Assembly: GCA_027451265.1 (NCBI GenBank)
Contig: DAIDJT010000015.1
Coordinates: 1 to 18,442, forward strand
Reading direction: 5' to 3'
DNA: 18,442 bases
Source of the DNA: Bacteroidales bacterium
GTDB lineage: Bacteria > Bacteroidota > Bacteroidia > Bacteroidales > VadinHA17
This document shows positions 1-8,768 of this stretch, piece by piece. Below the pieces are notes generated by a model. The model was not told where the DNA came from. It worked only from the letters and a program-made list of their open reading frames with translations, and searched no databases. How positions within the stretch are numbered: position 1 is the first letter of the stretch; each line of letters begins with the position of its first letter. The position numbers and the translations under genes were made by a program.

Positions 1-434
1 GTTTCATAACCCTGGAATAGGTTTTCCGGGTCTGTCTTGAATGCTACAAGAGACCATTTTGATTCATCCACACCCTGAAGGGAACTGATGGCTTTTATCC
101 TTGCAGAAAACTGCGTGTCACCGGCAGGCAGGACATACGAATAGGAGACCTGGCTGTTTTCGGTGGCGGGTACCTCTTCCGAGTGCACCAGCGCTCCTGA
201 TCCATTGGCACCATCATAGATCTCAACAAGATAGTGGTCAGTATTTTTAACCGATGACCAGGTAAGAGTAACCGTTGTGGTGTTGCTAATAATGGCCTCG
301 AGTTCGACCGGAGAAAAGACCCTGCTAAAATTAAGCTCTTCCACCACCGGGTCAATCTGCTCCTTGCATGAAACAACCAGCAGCATCATGATCAGCCCGG
401 CAAATAATCCTGTTCTTATAATTATCTTCTTCAT
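1..434 (-). CDS. PUL surface lipoprotein with N-terminal FN3-like domain, DUF4957/DUF5123-like (partial, C-terminus off left edge)
   Basis: An open frame of 144 codons starts at the ATG at 434-432 and runs without a stop off the left edge, so only the N-terminus is visible. It begins MKKII, has a hydrophobic stretch and a lipobox ending LLVVSC (Cys23), and so should be an exported lipoprotein, probably displayed on the outer surface. Residues about 35-135 look like a fibronectin type III sandwich, with the motifs VTLTW, YLVEIYDG, FSARIKAI and SKWS. The ELNFSRVFSPVELEA opening resembles, from memory, lipoproteins with DUF4957/DUF5123 beta-helix domains that follow SusC/SusD in some pectin-targeting loci. 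It starts 19 bases after the SusD stop, so it is almost surely in the same operon. Surface glycan binding or processing is inferred. The substrate cannot be read because the C-terminal domain is missing. Confidence 0.8.
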   Translation of the reverse strand, partial: MKKIIIRTGLFAGLIMMLLVVSCKEQIDPVVEELNFSRVFSPVELEAIISNTTTVTLTWSSVKNTDHYLVEIYDGANGSGALVHSEEVPATENSQVSYSYVLPAGDTQFSARIKAISSLQGVDESKWSLVAFKTDPENLFQGYE

Positions 435-453
435 TGATAACAGTTTAGTTGGT

Positions 454-2244
454 TTAATAGCCATAATCATTTTTCAGGGCGCCGTTGCTGGCGTCAATGA
501 ACACCTGCCAGATAGGCCAGAACTGGTTCTGATCAGGATCATTCGTAAAGAGTGAGCTGATCTTGGAGGCAGTTAGTTTGTCAGCGCTCACGTAAGCAGT
601 GTTATAGGTATACTCCGATGACATGTCTGCGGTCTCGCCCCTGTTCAGCCCGTAGAACTGGAGGGTTTCTCCGTCAGAAGCATAACGGTAGTAAAGGGTT
701 GCAGGGACGTCAGTGTAGCTGCCTTCGCGTTTGCTCAGACTGGTCATCTTTGCAACTGCTTCATCCATTTTGGTTCCCAGCTGGTTCCAGCGGATAAGCG
801 CCCCCTTGCGTACCATCTCGCCGCAGAATTCATAGGCATTTTCGTTTACAATGGCACTGAACATCTGCTCCTTGCCGGTAATGGCATTCAGGTAAGCGTC
901 AACCTTCACGGGCCAGTCAGCCTGTCTGAATGCTCTCTGCCTGACCTGTTTCAGGTAGTCCTTTGCGGGACCCAGGTTGCCAAGTTCATTCTGAATCTCT
1001 GCCGCCATGAGCAACACCTCGGCATATCTCATGTAGATGGCATTCAGCCCGTCATCGTTGGTTGAGGTGACATACCTTTTCATCCATTCATAACGGAGCT
1101 TACCGAAATACCACAGTGAGACGCCATTGCCGGTGTTGATTGTCTGCTTTGATACTTTGTTTGTGGCTGTTCCCCATGAGTAGGGCACGCAAGTCACGTC
1201 CCTGCGGGTGTCTTTCACATCAAAATCATAAAAGACGTGTGGCAGGGGTCCGTAGTCACCGCCACGGGGCTGCTCGGTATACTGGTCAGCGCTTGCATGC
1301 TTTACCGCGAAGGTAAATGCCATTCGGCCGCGGCCGTCAGCAAAAGGTATCTCCCAGAGTGATTCACCGCCTGCGGCGATATTTTCCTCACACACCTTCC
1401 GCCAGAACCCTTCGAAACTGGTCTCCAGCTTTGCGTTTCCGCTGCCGATCACATCCAGGCACTCCTGCATTGCAACGGGATAGAGTGTTGACACTGACAG
1501 GTCAGGATCACTGCTCCGGCGTACTCCGTCAGGATACTGTGAATAACCTGCAGCGATAAGGCAGAGACGCGCCCGGAAAGCTTTCACAAACGCCCTGTTG
1601 ATCCCTTCCGTGGTTGTGGTACGGGCGTTGCCGTTGGGCCATGCAACCAGTTCGGCTGCCTCTTCCAGGTCAGCAATGAGCTGTTTGTAGATCTCATCAC
1701 GGCTGCTCTTTGGCAGGTACATCGTTTCTGAAGATACAGGCTCGAACCTGGCAACAACATCACCCCAGGCTTTTACAAGATCTGCATAGTAAACGGCCCT
1801 GAGGGTAAGTGCTTCGCCGAGCAGTTGTCCCATCTCCGTTCCCGGAGCCGGGTTGCCATAGGTGCGGAGACCCCTTATACAGATGTTTGCACGCTCAATG
1901 CCGGAATACATCTGTGCCCAGGCATTGTTAGCCGTGTTCATGTCAGTGTTGATGGAAGAATTGACATACCTGGCAAGATCAGACCTTGCCGATGCAGCAG
2001 TGGAACTGTTGTACCACTCAATGTCAGTGTTTGCCCCGTAATGAGTCAGGAACCTTCCCCTGTACGAGTTTGTCTGACCTATTGGCTCCTTTATTCCGTC
2101 TATGGCCGAAGCTGCAAGGGTCGGGTTGGAGAAGATCAGTGACTCATCCAGCGTTGACTGTGACGGAGCTTCCAGGAAGCTTTCGCACGACGCGAGCAGG
2201 CCGGCAAAAACGATACTTATTATTATATATGCGTACTTTTTCAT
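454..2244 (-). CDS. SusD/RagB-family outer-membrane glycan-binding lipoprotein
   Basis: 596 residues, a usual size for SusD. The N-terminus MKKYAYIIISIVFAGLLASC is a signal peptide with lipobox LASC, so the mature protein is lipid-anchored and sits as a lid on its SusC partner, capturing oligosaccharides at the surface. Family marks include the TPR-like helices (NNAWAQMYSGIERAN, ALTLRAVYYADLVKAWGD), the segment YMRYAEVLLMAAEIQNELG, the late motif NENAYEFCGEMVRKGALIRW, and a closing FWPI motif. Two in-frame ATGs are possible. The outer one (2250) touches the purine-rich AAAGAG with no spacer. The inner one (2244) has that motif about 6 bases upstream and starts directly with the lysine-rich signal peptide, so it is preferred. 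The SusC stop lies 20 bases upstream of this start, as expected for a SusCD operon. The ligand cannot be inferred from sequence alone. Confidence 0.95.
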   Translation of the reverse strand: MKKYAYIIISIVFAGLLASCESFLEAPSQSTLDESLIFSNPTLAASAIDGIKEPIGQTNSYRGRFLTHYGANTDIEWYNSSTAASARSDLARYVNSSINTDMNTANNAWAQMYSGIERANICIRGLRTYGNPAPGTEMGQLLGEALTLRAVYYADLVKAWGDVVARFEPVSSETMYLPKSSRDEIYKQLIADLEEAAELVAWPNGNARTTTTEGINRAFVKAFRARLCLIAAGYSQYPDGVRRSSDPDLSVSTLYPVAMQECLDVIGSGNAKLETSFEGFWRKVCEENIAAGGESLWEIPFADGRGRMAFTFAVKHASADQYTEQPRGGDYGPLPHVFYDFDVKDTRRDVTCVPYSWGTATNKVSKQTINTGNGVSLWYFGKLRYEWMKRYVTSTNDDGLNAIYMRYAEVLLMAAEIQNELGNLGPAKDYLKQVRQRAFRQADWPVKVDAYLNAITGKEQMFSAIVNENAYEFCGEMVRKGALIRWNQLGTKMDEAVAKMTSLSKREGSYTDVPATLYYRYASDGETLQFYGLNRGETADMSSEYTYNTAYVSADKLTASKISSLFTNDPDQNQFWPIWQVFIDASNGALKNDYGY

Positions 2245-2264
2245 TGTCATCTCTTTTTATCGGA

Positions 2265-5200
2265 TTAAAAAGTCAGGTTCACACCAAACAACAGCTGCCT
2301 GCTTTTTGGATAAGCCGAGTAATCAAGTCCCGGAGTAAGCACGGTGTTTCTCCTCGAAGAGACCTCCGGATCAAATCCGGAATATTTGGTCAGCACAAAA
2401 ACGTTTTGACCGGAGACATAGAATCTGAGACGCTGAATGCGCAGCCTGGAGGTGACAGGATCAGGCAGCGAATACCCGAGAGTCAGCGTATTAAGCCTCA
2501 GGAATGATCCGTCTTCAACAGCCCAGTCACTGAATACATGCCTTGCCATGAAGGGTGACCACATTGTAGTGTTGGCGTTCATTGATTCCAGCCTGGCCGG
2601 GTCATTGACGAGCTCCCCGGTGGCCGGATCAAGGTTGGTCCATCTCTTTCCTTCAGCCATGACGTCAATCAGGTTGCGGAAGGGGTATCTTGATGTGGTG
2701 TACTCAATCTTGTTGGCGTTATAGATGTCGTTCCCGACACTCCAGTTGAAGAGGGCTGCGACATCAAAACCGTAGAAGTAACCCTCGATGTTGAAACCGC
2801 CGGTATGCTTCGGGTTGGCATTGCCAATCACTGTGCCGTCAGCAACCGTCACTATCTTGTCTCCGGAGAGATCCTTCAGCTTGAGGCTGCCGGGGCGAAG
2901 GGTTCCGACCACGTTTGAGCAGTCAACCACGCCTTCCTTAAGTATCCATTCCTCCTCTTCGGCATCATAACCGCTGAAGTCTGATACCAGGTAACGGCCG
3001 TCATTGAGATAGCCGTACATCTGTCCGACTGACCCGCCAAGAGCTATCCAGTAGTCATTCCCGATCTCCGTGGATGCCCAGCTTGTGTTCTGGCCGAAGT
3101 CGTTCATGACGCCAAGGGAAAGGATCTTGTTCTTGTTGAATCCGATGTTGAACCCAAAGCTAAGACCATATTTCTTCTGGCTCAGGGCTATGAGGTTAAG
3201 TTCAATCTCAAGGCCCTTGTTCTCCGTTTCTCCCATGTTCCTGTACTGGGTATTGTAGCCGGTACCTGAAACCGGGAACTCAATGAGAAGGTCTTTGGTA
3301 TTGTTGCGGTAAATCTCAAAGCTTCCGTTGATCCGGCTATCGAACAGGCCGAAGTCAAGGCCCAGGTTTCTTGTAAAGGTTGTCTCCCACTTCAGGTCTG
3401 GGTTGGCCATGGTCACCGAAGGGGCCCAGAATGAAGAGAAACCGTTTATCCATGAGGTTGTGCGTGCTTCAAAGATCTGTGCTATCTGGTTTGCGGGTAT
3501 GTTGTTGTTACCTGCAGTGCCGTAGCTGAACCTCAGCTTCAAGTTATTGAGTGTATTGGATATCCCCTTCATGAAATTTTCTTCAGAGATCCTCCACGCC
3601 ACGGCAGCTGACGGGAAATAGCCCCAGCGGTTGGCGGAAGAGAACTTGCTTGAACCGTCAGCCCTGTAAGTGGCTGAGATCAGGTATCTTCCCTTGTAGT
3701 CATACATCACCCTTCCAAAGAAGGAGAGCAGCTTGTCATCAGGATTGTAGGTATTCGTGTAGCTATTTGAAAATCCCTGGCTGACCAGTTTGTATGCTTC
3801 GGGGCCCGTGAAAAAGTCGGGGAAACCCCATACCTGGTTAAACATCGTATTTGTCTTCACTACAAGTACCTCCTGTCCTGCCAGCACCTTGAGAGAATGA
3901 CCGGAATCACCGAAGAGGTTTGCAAAATCATAGTTGAGAGTGTTGGTGCTCCGGATGCCGTCACCCTTTCTTTCATATGATTCGAGTGCAGGCTTGTTCT
4001 GATAATCAGCCGTTGGAGTATTCTTTACATAATAAGTCGATAGTCCGTAGAAGCGATCGTCATTGTTGACGTAGCTGTCAAGTCCTGCCTCTGTACGGAA
4101 TACCAGCCCGTCAAATATCTCCCATGAAAAGCTGCCTCCGATGTTGAATCTCTTCCTCAACTGCTGGCGGTCGTTATCCCTGACATTGTCAAGCGGGTTG
4201 GTCATACTGGCTGACAGGTCGGTGTCATCAAAATCACCTACCGAATTGAAGGGTATGGGAACGAAAAGCATAGTCTGCTTAACCCTTGCATCGTTGGGAG
4301 TTGCTCCTCCCTGGTCCGTGGCACCTGCACCCAATATCTTCATGTCAGAATACCTGACCGAGAATGAGAGATCAACCCTTTCACTGGCCTTGTGATCAAG
4401 TTTAAGGGAAAGGTTGTCGCGCTTGTATTCTGAAGCGAGCATGATCTCACTGCTCCTGATGCCGGCATAGGAAACGGAATACTTGAACCTGTCACTGCCC
4501 CCCGAAACGGTCAGGTCATGGTTGAAAACCTTCCCGATATGCCCGAATACCTGGTTGAACCAGTCAGTGGAAGGCTGACCGGCATAGAGGTCAATATCCT
4601 GGTAGTTGCCAAAATACCGCTCATATCTGGAAAGATTGTCATCCAGCAGGGCATATTCATACTGCCATCTCATGTAGTCCTCAACAGAGATTGTATTAAG
4701 ACGGCTGGCCACCTTCTTGAAGCCGTAATAGGCATTGTAGTTCACCATTGGCTTGCCCTCTTCGCCTCCCTTGGTGGTGATTATAATAACCCCGTTTGCA
4801 CCGCGGGCTCCGTAAATGGCTGTTGAAGAGGCATCCTTAAGCACATCAATTGACTGAATTGTTGATGGCGGGATATCGGTAATGCTGTTTACCGGAAACC
4901 CGTCAACGATGAAAAGCGGTGAGTTGCTCTGGGTGATTGAACCACCGCCTCTGACACGGATGTTGATCTCGGCGTCAGGTGAGCCTTCAGTTGTGACAAT
5001 CTGAACTCCTGCCATCTTACCGGTAAGTGCTTCAGCAGCAGTTGAGACCGGCACCCTGGCAAGTTCCTCTCCCTGCACCGAAACTACGGAGCCGGTAACA
5101 TCCCTCTTTCTTACGGTACCGTAGCCGATGACCACCACATCCTCCAGCATGCTGCTTGAGGGAGCAATTGAAACATCAATGGTGGTTCTGCCGCGAACGG

Positions 5201-5498
5201 GCTCTTCAACCGGGTCATATCCGACAAAAGAGAATACCAGGGTGGCATCCGGCGGACAGTCGGTCAGCGTATAGCTGCCATTCATGTCAGTGGCCACACC
5301 ATGAGCGGTGCCCTTGATAACTACGTTCAGGCCGATCATAGCCTCTCCCGTCCCGGCATCAGTGACCCTGCCCTTCACAGTGATATTCTGGGAAAAGGCC
5401 GACACTGACAAAGCCGCCATGACAAGGATCAGCAAACCCCTCAGACAACGGTTCCCGGTGCCGGAGGGTCTTCTGAATGCAACAGTTGATTTTGTCAT
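2265..5498 (-). CDS. SusC/RagA-family TonB-linked outer-membrane transporter
   Basis: 1077 residues, a full-length SusC-type transporter. Visible in order: a long basic N-terminus and signal peptide (about 1-37, ending SAFSQ); a carboxypeptidase-regulatory-like domain (about 38-112, with VKGRVTDAGTGEAMIGLNVV and LVFSFVGY); a TonB-box-like segment at 119-127 (EDVVVIGYG); a plug domain (about 130-245) with the hallmarks VRGGGSI, PLFIVDGFP and DVLKDASSTAIYGARGANG; and a long beta-barrel ending LLFGVNLTF with a terminal Phe. It imports oligosaccharides into the periplasm using TonB/ExbBD energy, working with the SusD protein whose start lies 20 bases downstream of its stop. It is the first gene of the minus-strand locus and faces an ABC transporter gene across a 193-base divergent region. 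The ATG has no clear Shine-Dalgarno motif, which is common in this phylum. No anti-sigma-interacting N-terminal extension is evident, so control by a hybrid two-component or SusR-like sensor outside the window is more likely than by an ECF sigma factor. Confidence 0.96.
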   Translation of the reverse strand: MTKSTVAFRRPSGTGNRCLRGLLILVMAALSVSAFSQNITVKGRVTDAGTGEAMIGLNVVIKGTAHGVATDMNGSYTLTDCPPDATLVFSFVGYDPVEEPVRGRTTIDVSIAPSSSMLEDVVVIGYGTVRKRDVTGSVVSVQGEELARVPVSTAAEALTGKMAGVQIVTTEGSPDAEINIRVRGGGSITQSNSPLFIVDGFPVNSITDIPPSTIQSIDVLKDASSTAIYGARGANGVIIITTKGGEEGKPMVNYNAYYGFKKVASRLNTISVEDYMRWQYEYALLDDNLSRYERYFGNYQDIDLYAGQPSTDWFNQVFGHIGKVFNHDLTVSGGSDRFKYSVSYAGIRSSEIMLASEYKRDNLSLKLDHKASERVDLSFSVRYSDMKILGAGATDQGGATPNDARVKQTMLFVPIPFNSVGDFDDTDLSASMTNPLDNVRDNDRQQLRKRFNIGGSFSWEIFDGLVFRTEAGLDSYVNNDDRFYGLSTYYVKNTPTADYQNKPALESYERKGDGIRSTNTLNYDFANLFGDSGHSLKVLAGQEVLVVKTNTMFNQVWGFPDFFTGPEAYKLVSQGFSNSYTNTYNPDDKLLSFFGRVMYDYKGRYLISATYRADGSSKFSSANRWGYFPSAAVAWRISEENFMKGISNTLNNLKLRFSYGTAGNNNIPANQIAQIFEARTTSWINGFSSFWAPSVTMANPDLKWETTFTRNLGLDFGLFDSRINGSFEIYRNNTKDLLIEFPVSGTGYNTQYRNMGETENKGLEIELNLIALSQKKYGLSFGFNIGFNKNKILSLGVMNDFGQNTSWASTEIGNDYWIALGGSVGQMYGYLNDGRYLVSDFSGYDAEEEEWILKEGVVDCSNVVGTLRPGSLKLKDLSGDKIVTVADGTVIGNANPKHTGGFNIEGYFYGFDVAALFNWSVGNDIYNANKIEYTTSRYPFRNLIDVMAEGKRWTNLDPATGELVNDPARLESMNANTTMWSPFMARHVFSDWAVEDGSFLRLNTLTLGYSLPDPVTSRLRIQRLRFYVSGQNVFVLTKYSGFDPEVSSRRNTVLTPGLDYSAYPKSRQLLFGVNLTF

Positions 5499-5691
5499 AG
5501 AAAAGTTGATTAGGGTTAGTAATTTTATGCTGTTCAGTACGTTTTCAGCAGGGCCAGGAGGCCCATGGTTATAAAATTAAGTAATAAAAATTAAGGATAT
5601 CCATCATTAACGATTAGTCCACATTTATAATCAAATTTTCTACCTGATTTTATTAACTTGGCAGCTAAACCTGAAAACCTGACCGTAAAAA
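5499..5691. promoter_or_regulatory. Divergent intergenic region between susC-like and ABC transporter genes
   Basis: 193 AT-rich bases must hold the promoters for both the SusC operon (leftward) and the ABC cassette (rightward). A short inverted repeat, GGGCC-AGGA-GGCCC at 5551-5564, is the only GC-rich island and would form a 5-bp hairpin in the SusC leader transcript. It is flanked by AT runs (5570-5595). I find no full match to the Bacteroidota pair TTTG / TAnnTTTG on either strand. The nearest rightward candidate is TAACTTGG at 5654-5661, one base off the -7 box and without a -33 partner. The promoter assignment rests on gene orientation and not on recognised boxes. Confidence 0.4.
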
Positions 5692-8600
5692 ATGAGTGAA
5701 GAGATCCTGCGGGCCATGATGGAGCTGTTTGCCCTGATTGTCAAGCAGGACGGCGGCATGCTTCAGAGTGAGCGTGACTTTGTCTCCGCCTTCCTCACCA
5801 AACAGCTCCCGCATCAGAGCGCAGATGAATTCATGCGGCTCTTCCTTAAAGACGCAGGACCACTACAGGAAAAGGGTAAAAAAACGACAGCCGGGACGGC
5901 CTCGGTAAAAGATTCCATCAGGATCCTCAACAACTGCAAAAACATCAACAAAACCCTTTCACAGGAACAAAGGGTCATTGTTCTGATGCGCTGCTTCGAA
6001 CTGATTGACTCCGACAAGCAGTACACCCCACAGCGGATGAACATCATCAACACAATCGCAGAGGTGTTCAGAATCTCCACTGCTGAATTCAACAGTATCA
6101 TGCAGTTTGTAAGGGAAGATGACCGGGCCGGCCTGAAGGACCAGTCAATGATTGTCATAGAGACTGGTTATGCAACTGAAAATGTGACCGGTGCCGGATC
6201 ATTCATTGTATTTCTGAAGGTTGCAAGCGTAAATCTTTACTTTCTGAAGTCCTTCTGTGACGGTACAACCCTTCTGAACGGGCTCCCCCTGGTTTGCGGC
6301 AGGGTCTACCTGTTTGCCCCGGGAAGCTCCATACAGGCGCCTCTGGCACCGAGCATTTATTACAGTGACATCGGCGCGGCTTTCGCTTCCGGAAAGGATA
6401 TCCATAAACTATCATTTCTGGCTGACAGGCTCAGCTACAGTTTTCCTGACGGAACTCCGGCAATAACCAATGTAGGTTTTGCGGCATCAGAGGGAATGCT
6501 CATAGGGATCATGGGAGCCAGCGGTTCGGGAAAAACCACCCTTCTAAACCTGCTGACCGGGCTTTCAAAACCCGAAGAGGGGGAGGTACGAATAAACAGC
6601 ATTCCCATTCATTCAGGTGATAAAAGACTTGACGGCGTTATAGGGTACGTACCCCAGGATGATCTCCTGATAGAGGATCTTACCGTCTTTGAGAACCTGT
6701 ACTATGCTGCCTCCTTCTGTTTTGCCGGCAAAACCCGCGAGGAGCTGACCACCCTCGTTAACAGGGTGCTGCAGAGCCTCGGCCTGTACGGCAAGAGAGA
6801 CTACCGCGTAGGATCACCCCTAAGCAAGGTCATCAGCGGCGGGCAAAGGAAGAGACTCAATATTGCCCTGGAGCTGATACGCGAACCATCAGTGCTGTTC
6901 CTTGATGAACCCACTTCGGGGCTCTCCTCAGCCGACTCTGAGAACGTGATGGATCTCCTGCATGAGCTGACCGGAAGAGGCGAACTGGTAATAACCGTTA
7001 TCCACCAGCCATCATCTGACATTTTCAAGGGATTTGACAAGGTGCTTATCCTTGACATGATGGGGCATCTCGTATTCTATGGCAACCCGCTGGATGCAGT
7101 GGTCCATTTCAAAACCCTTGAGTCACAGATCAACAGCAGCGTTGCCGAGTGCCCCTCATGCGGAACAGTAAACCCGGAAACATTGTTCAACATCCTGGAA
7201 TCAAGGGTTGTTGATGAGTTCGGTAAATACACTGACCAGAGAAAGGTTTCGCCGGCAGAATGGGCTGAAGCCTACCGGAAAACCCCCCCACAGGCGCAGG
7301 CAAGAGAGGAGACAAGGGAACCATGGTCAAGCCTCCGCAAACCCCGATGGTTAAAACAAACATGGATTTATATCCTGCGCGACCTGAAAAGCAAAATTGC
7401 CAACAGGCAGTATCTTCTCCTGACGCTCCTTGAAGGGCCATTCCTCGGACTGATCCTTTCATACATCATCAGGTATATTGCCGACCCATCCTCTGACATT
7501 TACCTCTTCAGGGAAAATGAAAACATCCCTGTCTTTATTTTCATGAGCATTATCGTTGCCCTCTTCCTGGGTCTGACAATCAGTGCAGAAGAGATCTTCC
7601 ATGACAGGAGGCTCCTGAGGAGAGAGCATTTCCTGCACCTTAACCGCAGCAGCTACCTTATCAGCAAAATTCTTATACTGGCGTTCATCTCTGCACTTCA
7701 GACATTCCTCTTCCTTTCTGTGGCCAATCCCATCCTGGGGATCAGGGGATTATTTCTGTACTATTGGCTGACACTCTTTATCACCGCTTTTGTTGCCAAT
7801 ATGATCGGACTCAACATCTCGTCGGCCCTGAACTCGGCAATAGCAATCTATATTGTCATCCCGCTCCTGATGATCCCCATGATGGTGCTCAGCGGCGCCA
7901 TGTTCCCGTTTGACAAGCTCAACAGAAAACTTGCACGCGCTGACAGGGTCCCGCTGATAGCTGACCTGATGCCTACAAGGTGGACCTATGAGGCACTGAT
8001 GGTAAAGCAGTTCACGGGTAATGAGTACGGGCGCAGGGTTTATCCCCTGAAACAGCAGATGAGTATCTCCGACTTTAATACAATATATCGTATACCCAGG
8101 ATTAACGAAGCACTGGCGGGCCTTTCATTGCGTGAGGGAGCTGGCAAATTGACAGATGAACAGGTGAAGGAGATGCATCTGCTCAGAAATGAAATTTCCG
8201 CCATGGGCGCTTCAGGCATCATAGAACCATTCAGCGGCACTGACTCAATTAATCCCTCCCTTTTCAACAAACATCTGTCTGACAGGCTGGCCACCTGGCT
8301 TAATCTTGCCGACAGGGAATACAGGAAACGGAGCAACCTTGCAGATATGAGCCTGGATAATTACGTCAGCAGCAATAAAGTGGCGCTTGATCTGTTATAT
8401 AATAACTACCATAATGACAAGCTTGAAGATATTGTCAGGAAGGTATATGAGAAGAACAAGATGCTGGAGTTCAGAAACAGGCTAATCCAGAACGTTGACC
8501 TGATTTACCTTGAGCCGGCGGCAGCGGGACCGTTGGATTTCCGCACCCACTTCATGGCTCCGGTCAAGAGGTTCATGGGCCTCAGGATTGACTCCTTCAG

Positions 8601-8730
8601 GTTTAATATCCTGCTGGTGTTATCCTCAGTCATTATCCTGTATATCATGCTGTACACGGAAGTGCTGAAACGGATAATCATGTTTTTTGAAACCCCGGGG
8701 CGAAAAAAGCGTAAAGCAAACCGGACCTGA
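5692..8730 (+). CDS. ABC half-transporter with TerB-like and FHA-like N-terminal regions (ABCG-like ATPase plus ABC-2 type permease)
   Basis: 1012 residues on one chain. Residues 1-150 are helical and resemble a TerB-like domain (ALIVKQDGGMLQSERDFV). Residues about 153-225 look like a degenerate FHA-type beta fold (TTLLNGLPL at 192-200, FAPGSSI at 208-214). The ATPase follows with Walker A GASGSGKTT at 275-283, signature SGGQRKR from Ser382, Walker B LFLDEPTSGL with D405/E406, and switch His438; order and spacing are of the ABCG/White type. A CPSC pair (Cys487, Cys490) sits in the linker before the membrane domain. I count six membrane segments, near 574-592, 614-635, 656-679, 688-712, 717-738 and 972-990. 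About 230 residues between the last two should face the periplasm. All catalytic ATPase motifs are intact. A half-transporter must dimerise. Substrate and direction are unknown; the ABCG layout favours export or lipid extraction. Two exported proteins follow in the same direction. Confidence 0.88.
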   Translation: MSEEILRAMMELFALIVKQDGGMLQSERDFVSAFLTKQLPHQSADEFMRLFLKDAGPLQEKGKKTTAGTASVKDSIRILNNCKNINKTLSQEQRVIVLMRCFELIDSDKQYTPQRMNIINTIAEVFRISTAEFNSIMQFVREDDRAGLKDQSMIVIETGYATENVTGAGSFIVFLKVASVNLYFLKSFCDGTTLLNGLPLVCGRVYLFAPGSSIQAPLAPSIYYSDIGAAFASGKDIHKLSFLADRLSYSFPDGTPAITNVGFAASEGMLIGIMGASGSGKTTLLNLLTGLSKPEEGEVRINSIPIHSGDKRLDGVIGYVPQDDLLIEDLTVFENLYYAASFCFAGKTREELTTLVNRVLQSLGLYGKRDYRVGSPLSKVISGGQRKRLNIALELIREPSVLFLDEPTSGLSSADSENVMDLLHELTGRGELVITVIHQPSSDIFKGFDKVLILDMMGHLVFYGNPLDAVVHFKTLESQINSSVAECPSCGTVNPETLFNILESRVVDEFGKYTDQRKVSPAEWAEAYRKTPPQAQAREETREPWSSLRKPRWLKQTWIYILRDLKSKIANRQYLLLTLLEGPFLGLILSYIIRYIADPSSDIYLFRENENIPVFIFMSIIVALFLGLTISAEEIFHDRRLLRREHFLHLNRSSYLISKILILAFISALQTFLFLSVANPILGIRGLFLYYWLTLFITAFVANMIGLNISSALNSAIAIYIVIPLLMIPMMVLSGAMFPFDKLNRKLARADRVPLIADLMPTRWTYEALMVKQFTGNEYGRRVYPLKQQMSISDFNTIYRIPRINEALAGLSLREGAGKLTDEQVKEMHLLRNEISAMGASGIIEPFSGTDSINPSLFNKHLSDRLATWLNLADREYRKRSNLADMSLDNYVSSNKVALDLLYNNYHNDKLEDIVRKVYEKNKMLEFRNRLIQNVDLIYLEPAAAGPLDFRTHFMAPVKRFMGLRIDSFRFNILLVLSSVIILYIMLYTEVLKRIIMFFETPGRKKRKANRT

Positions 8731-8768
8731 TCAGTTTTCATTGAGTTGCAATTAAACAATAACACCTG

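Noticed and set aside
1986..2507. 173-codon open frame on the plus strand across the susD/susC junction
   Set aside because: It is antisense to two well-supported genes and has no recognisable domain or ribosome site.
5654..5661. TAACTTGG as a rightward -7 promoter box for the ABC cassette
   Set aside because: One mismatch to TAnnTTTG and no TTTG at the expected distance upstream, so it is not better than chance in AT-rich DNA.
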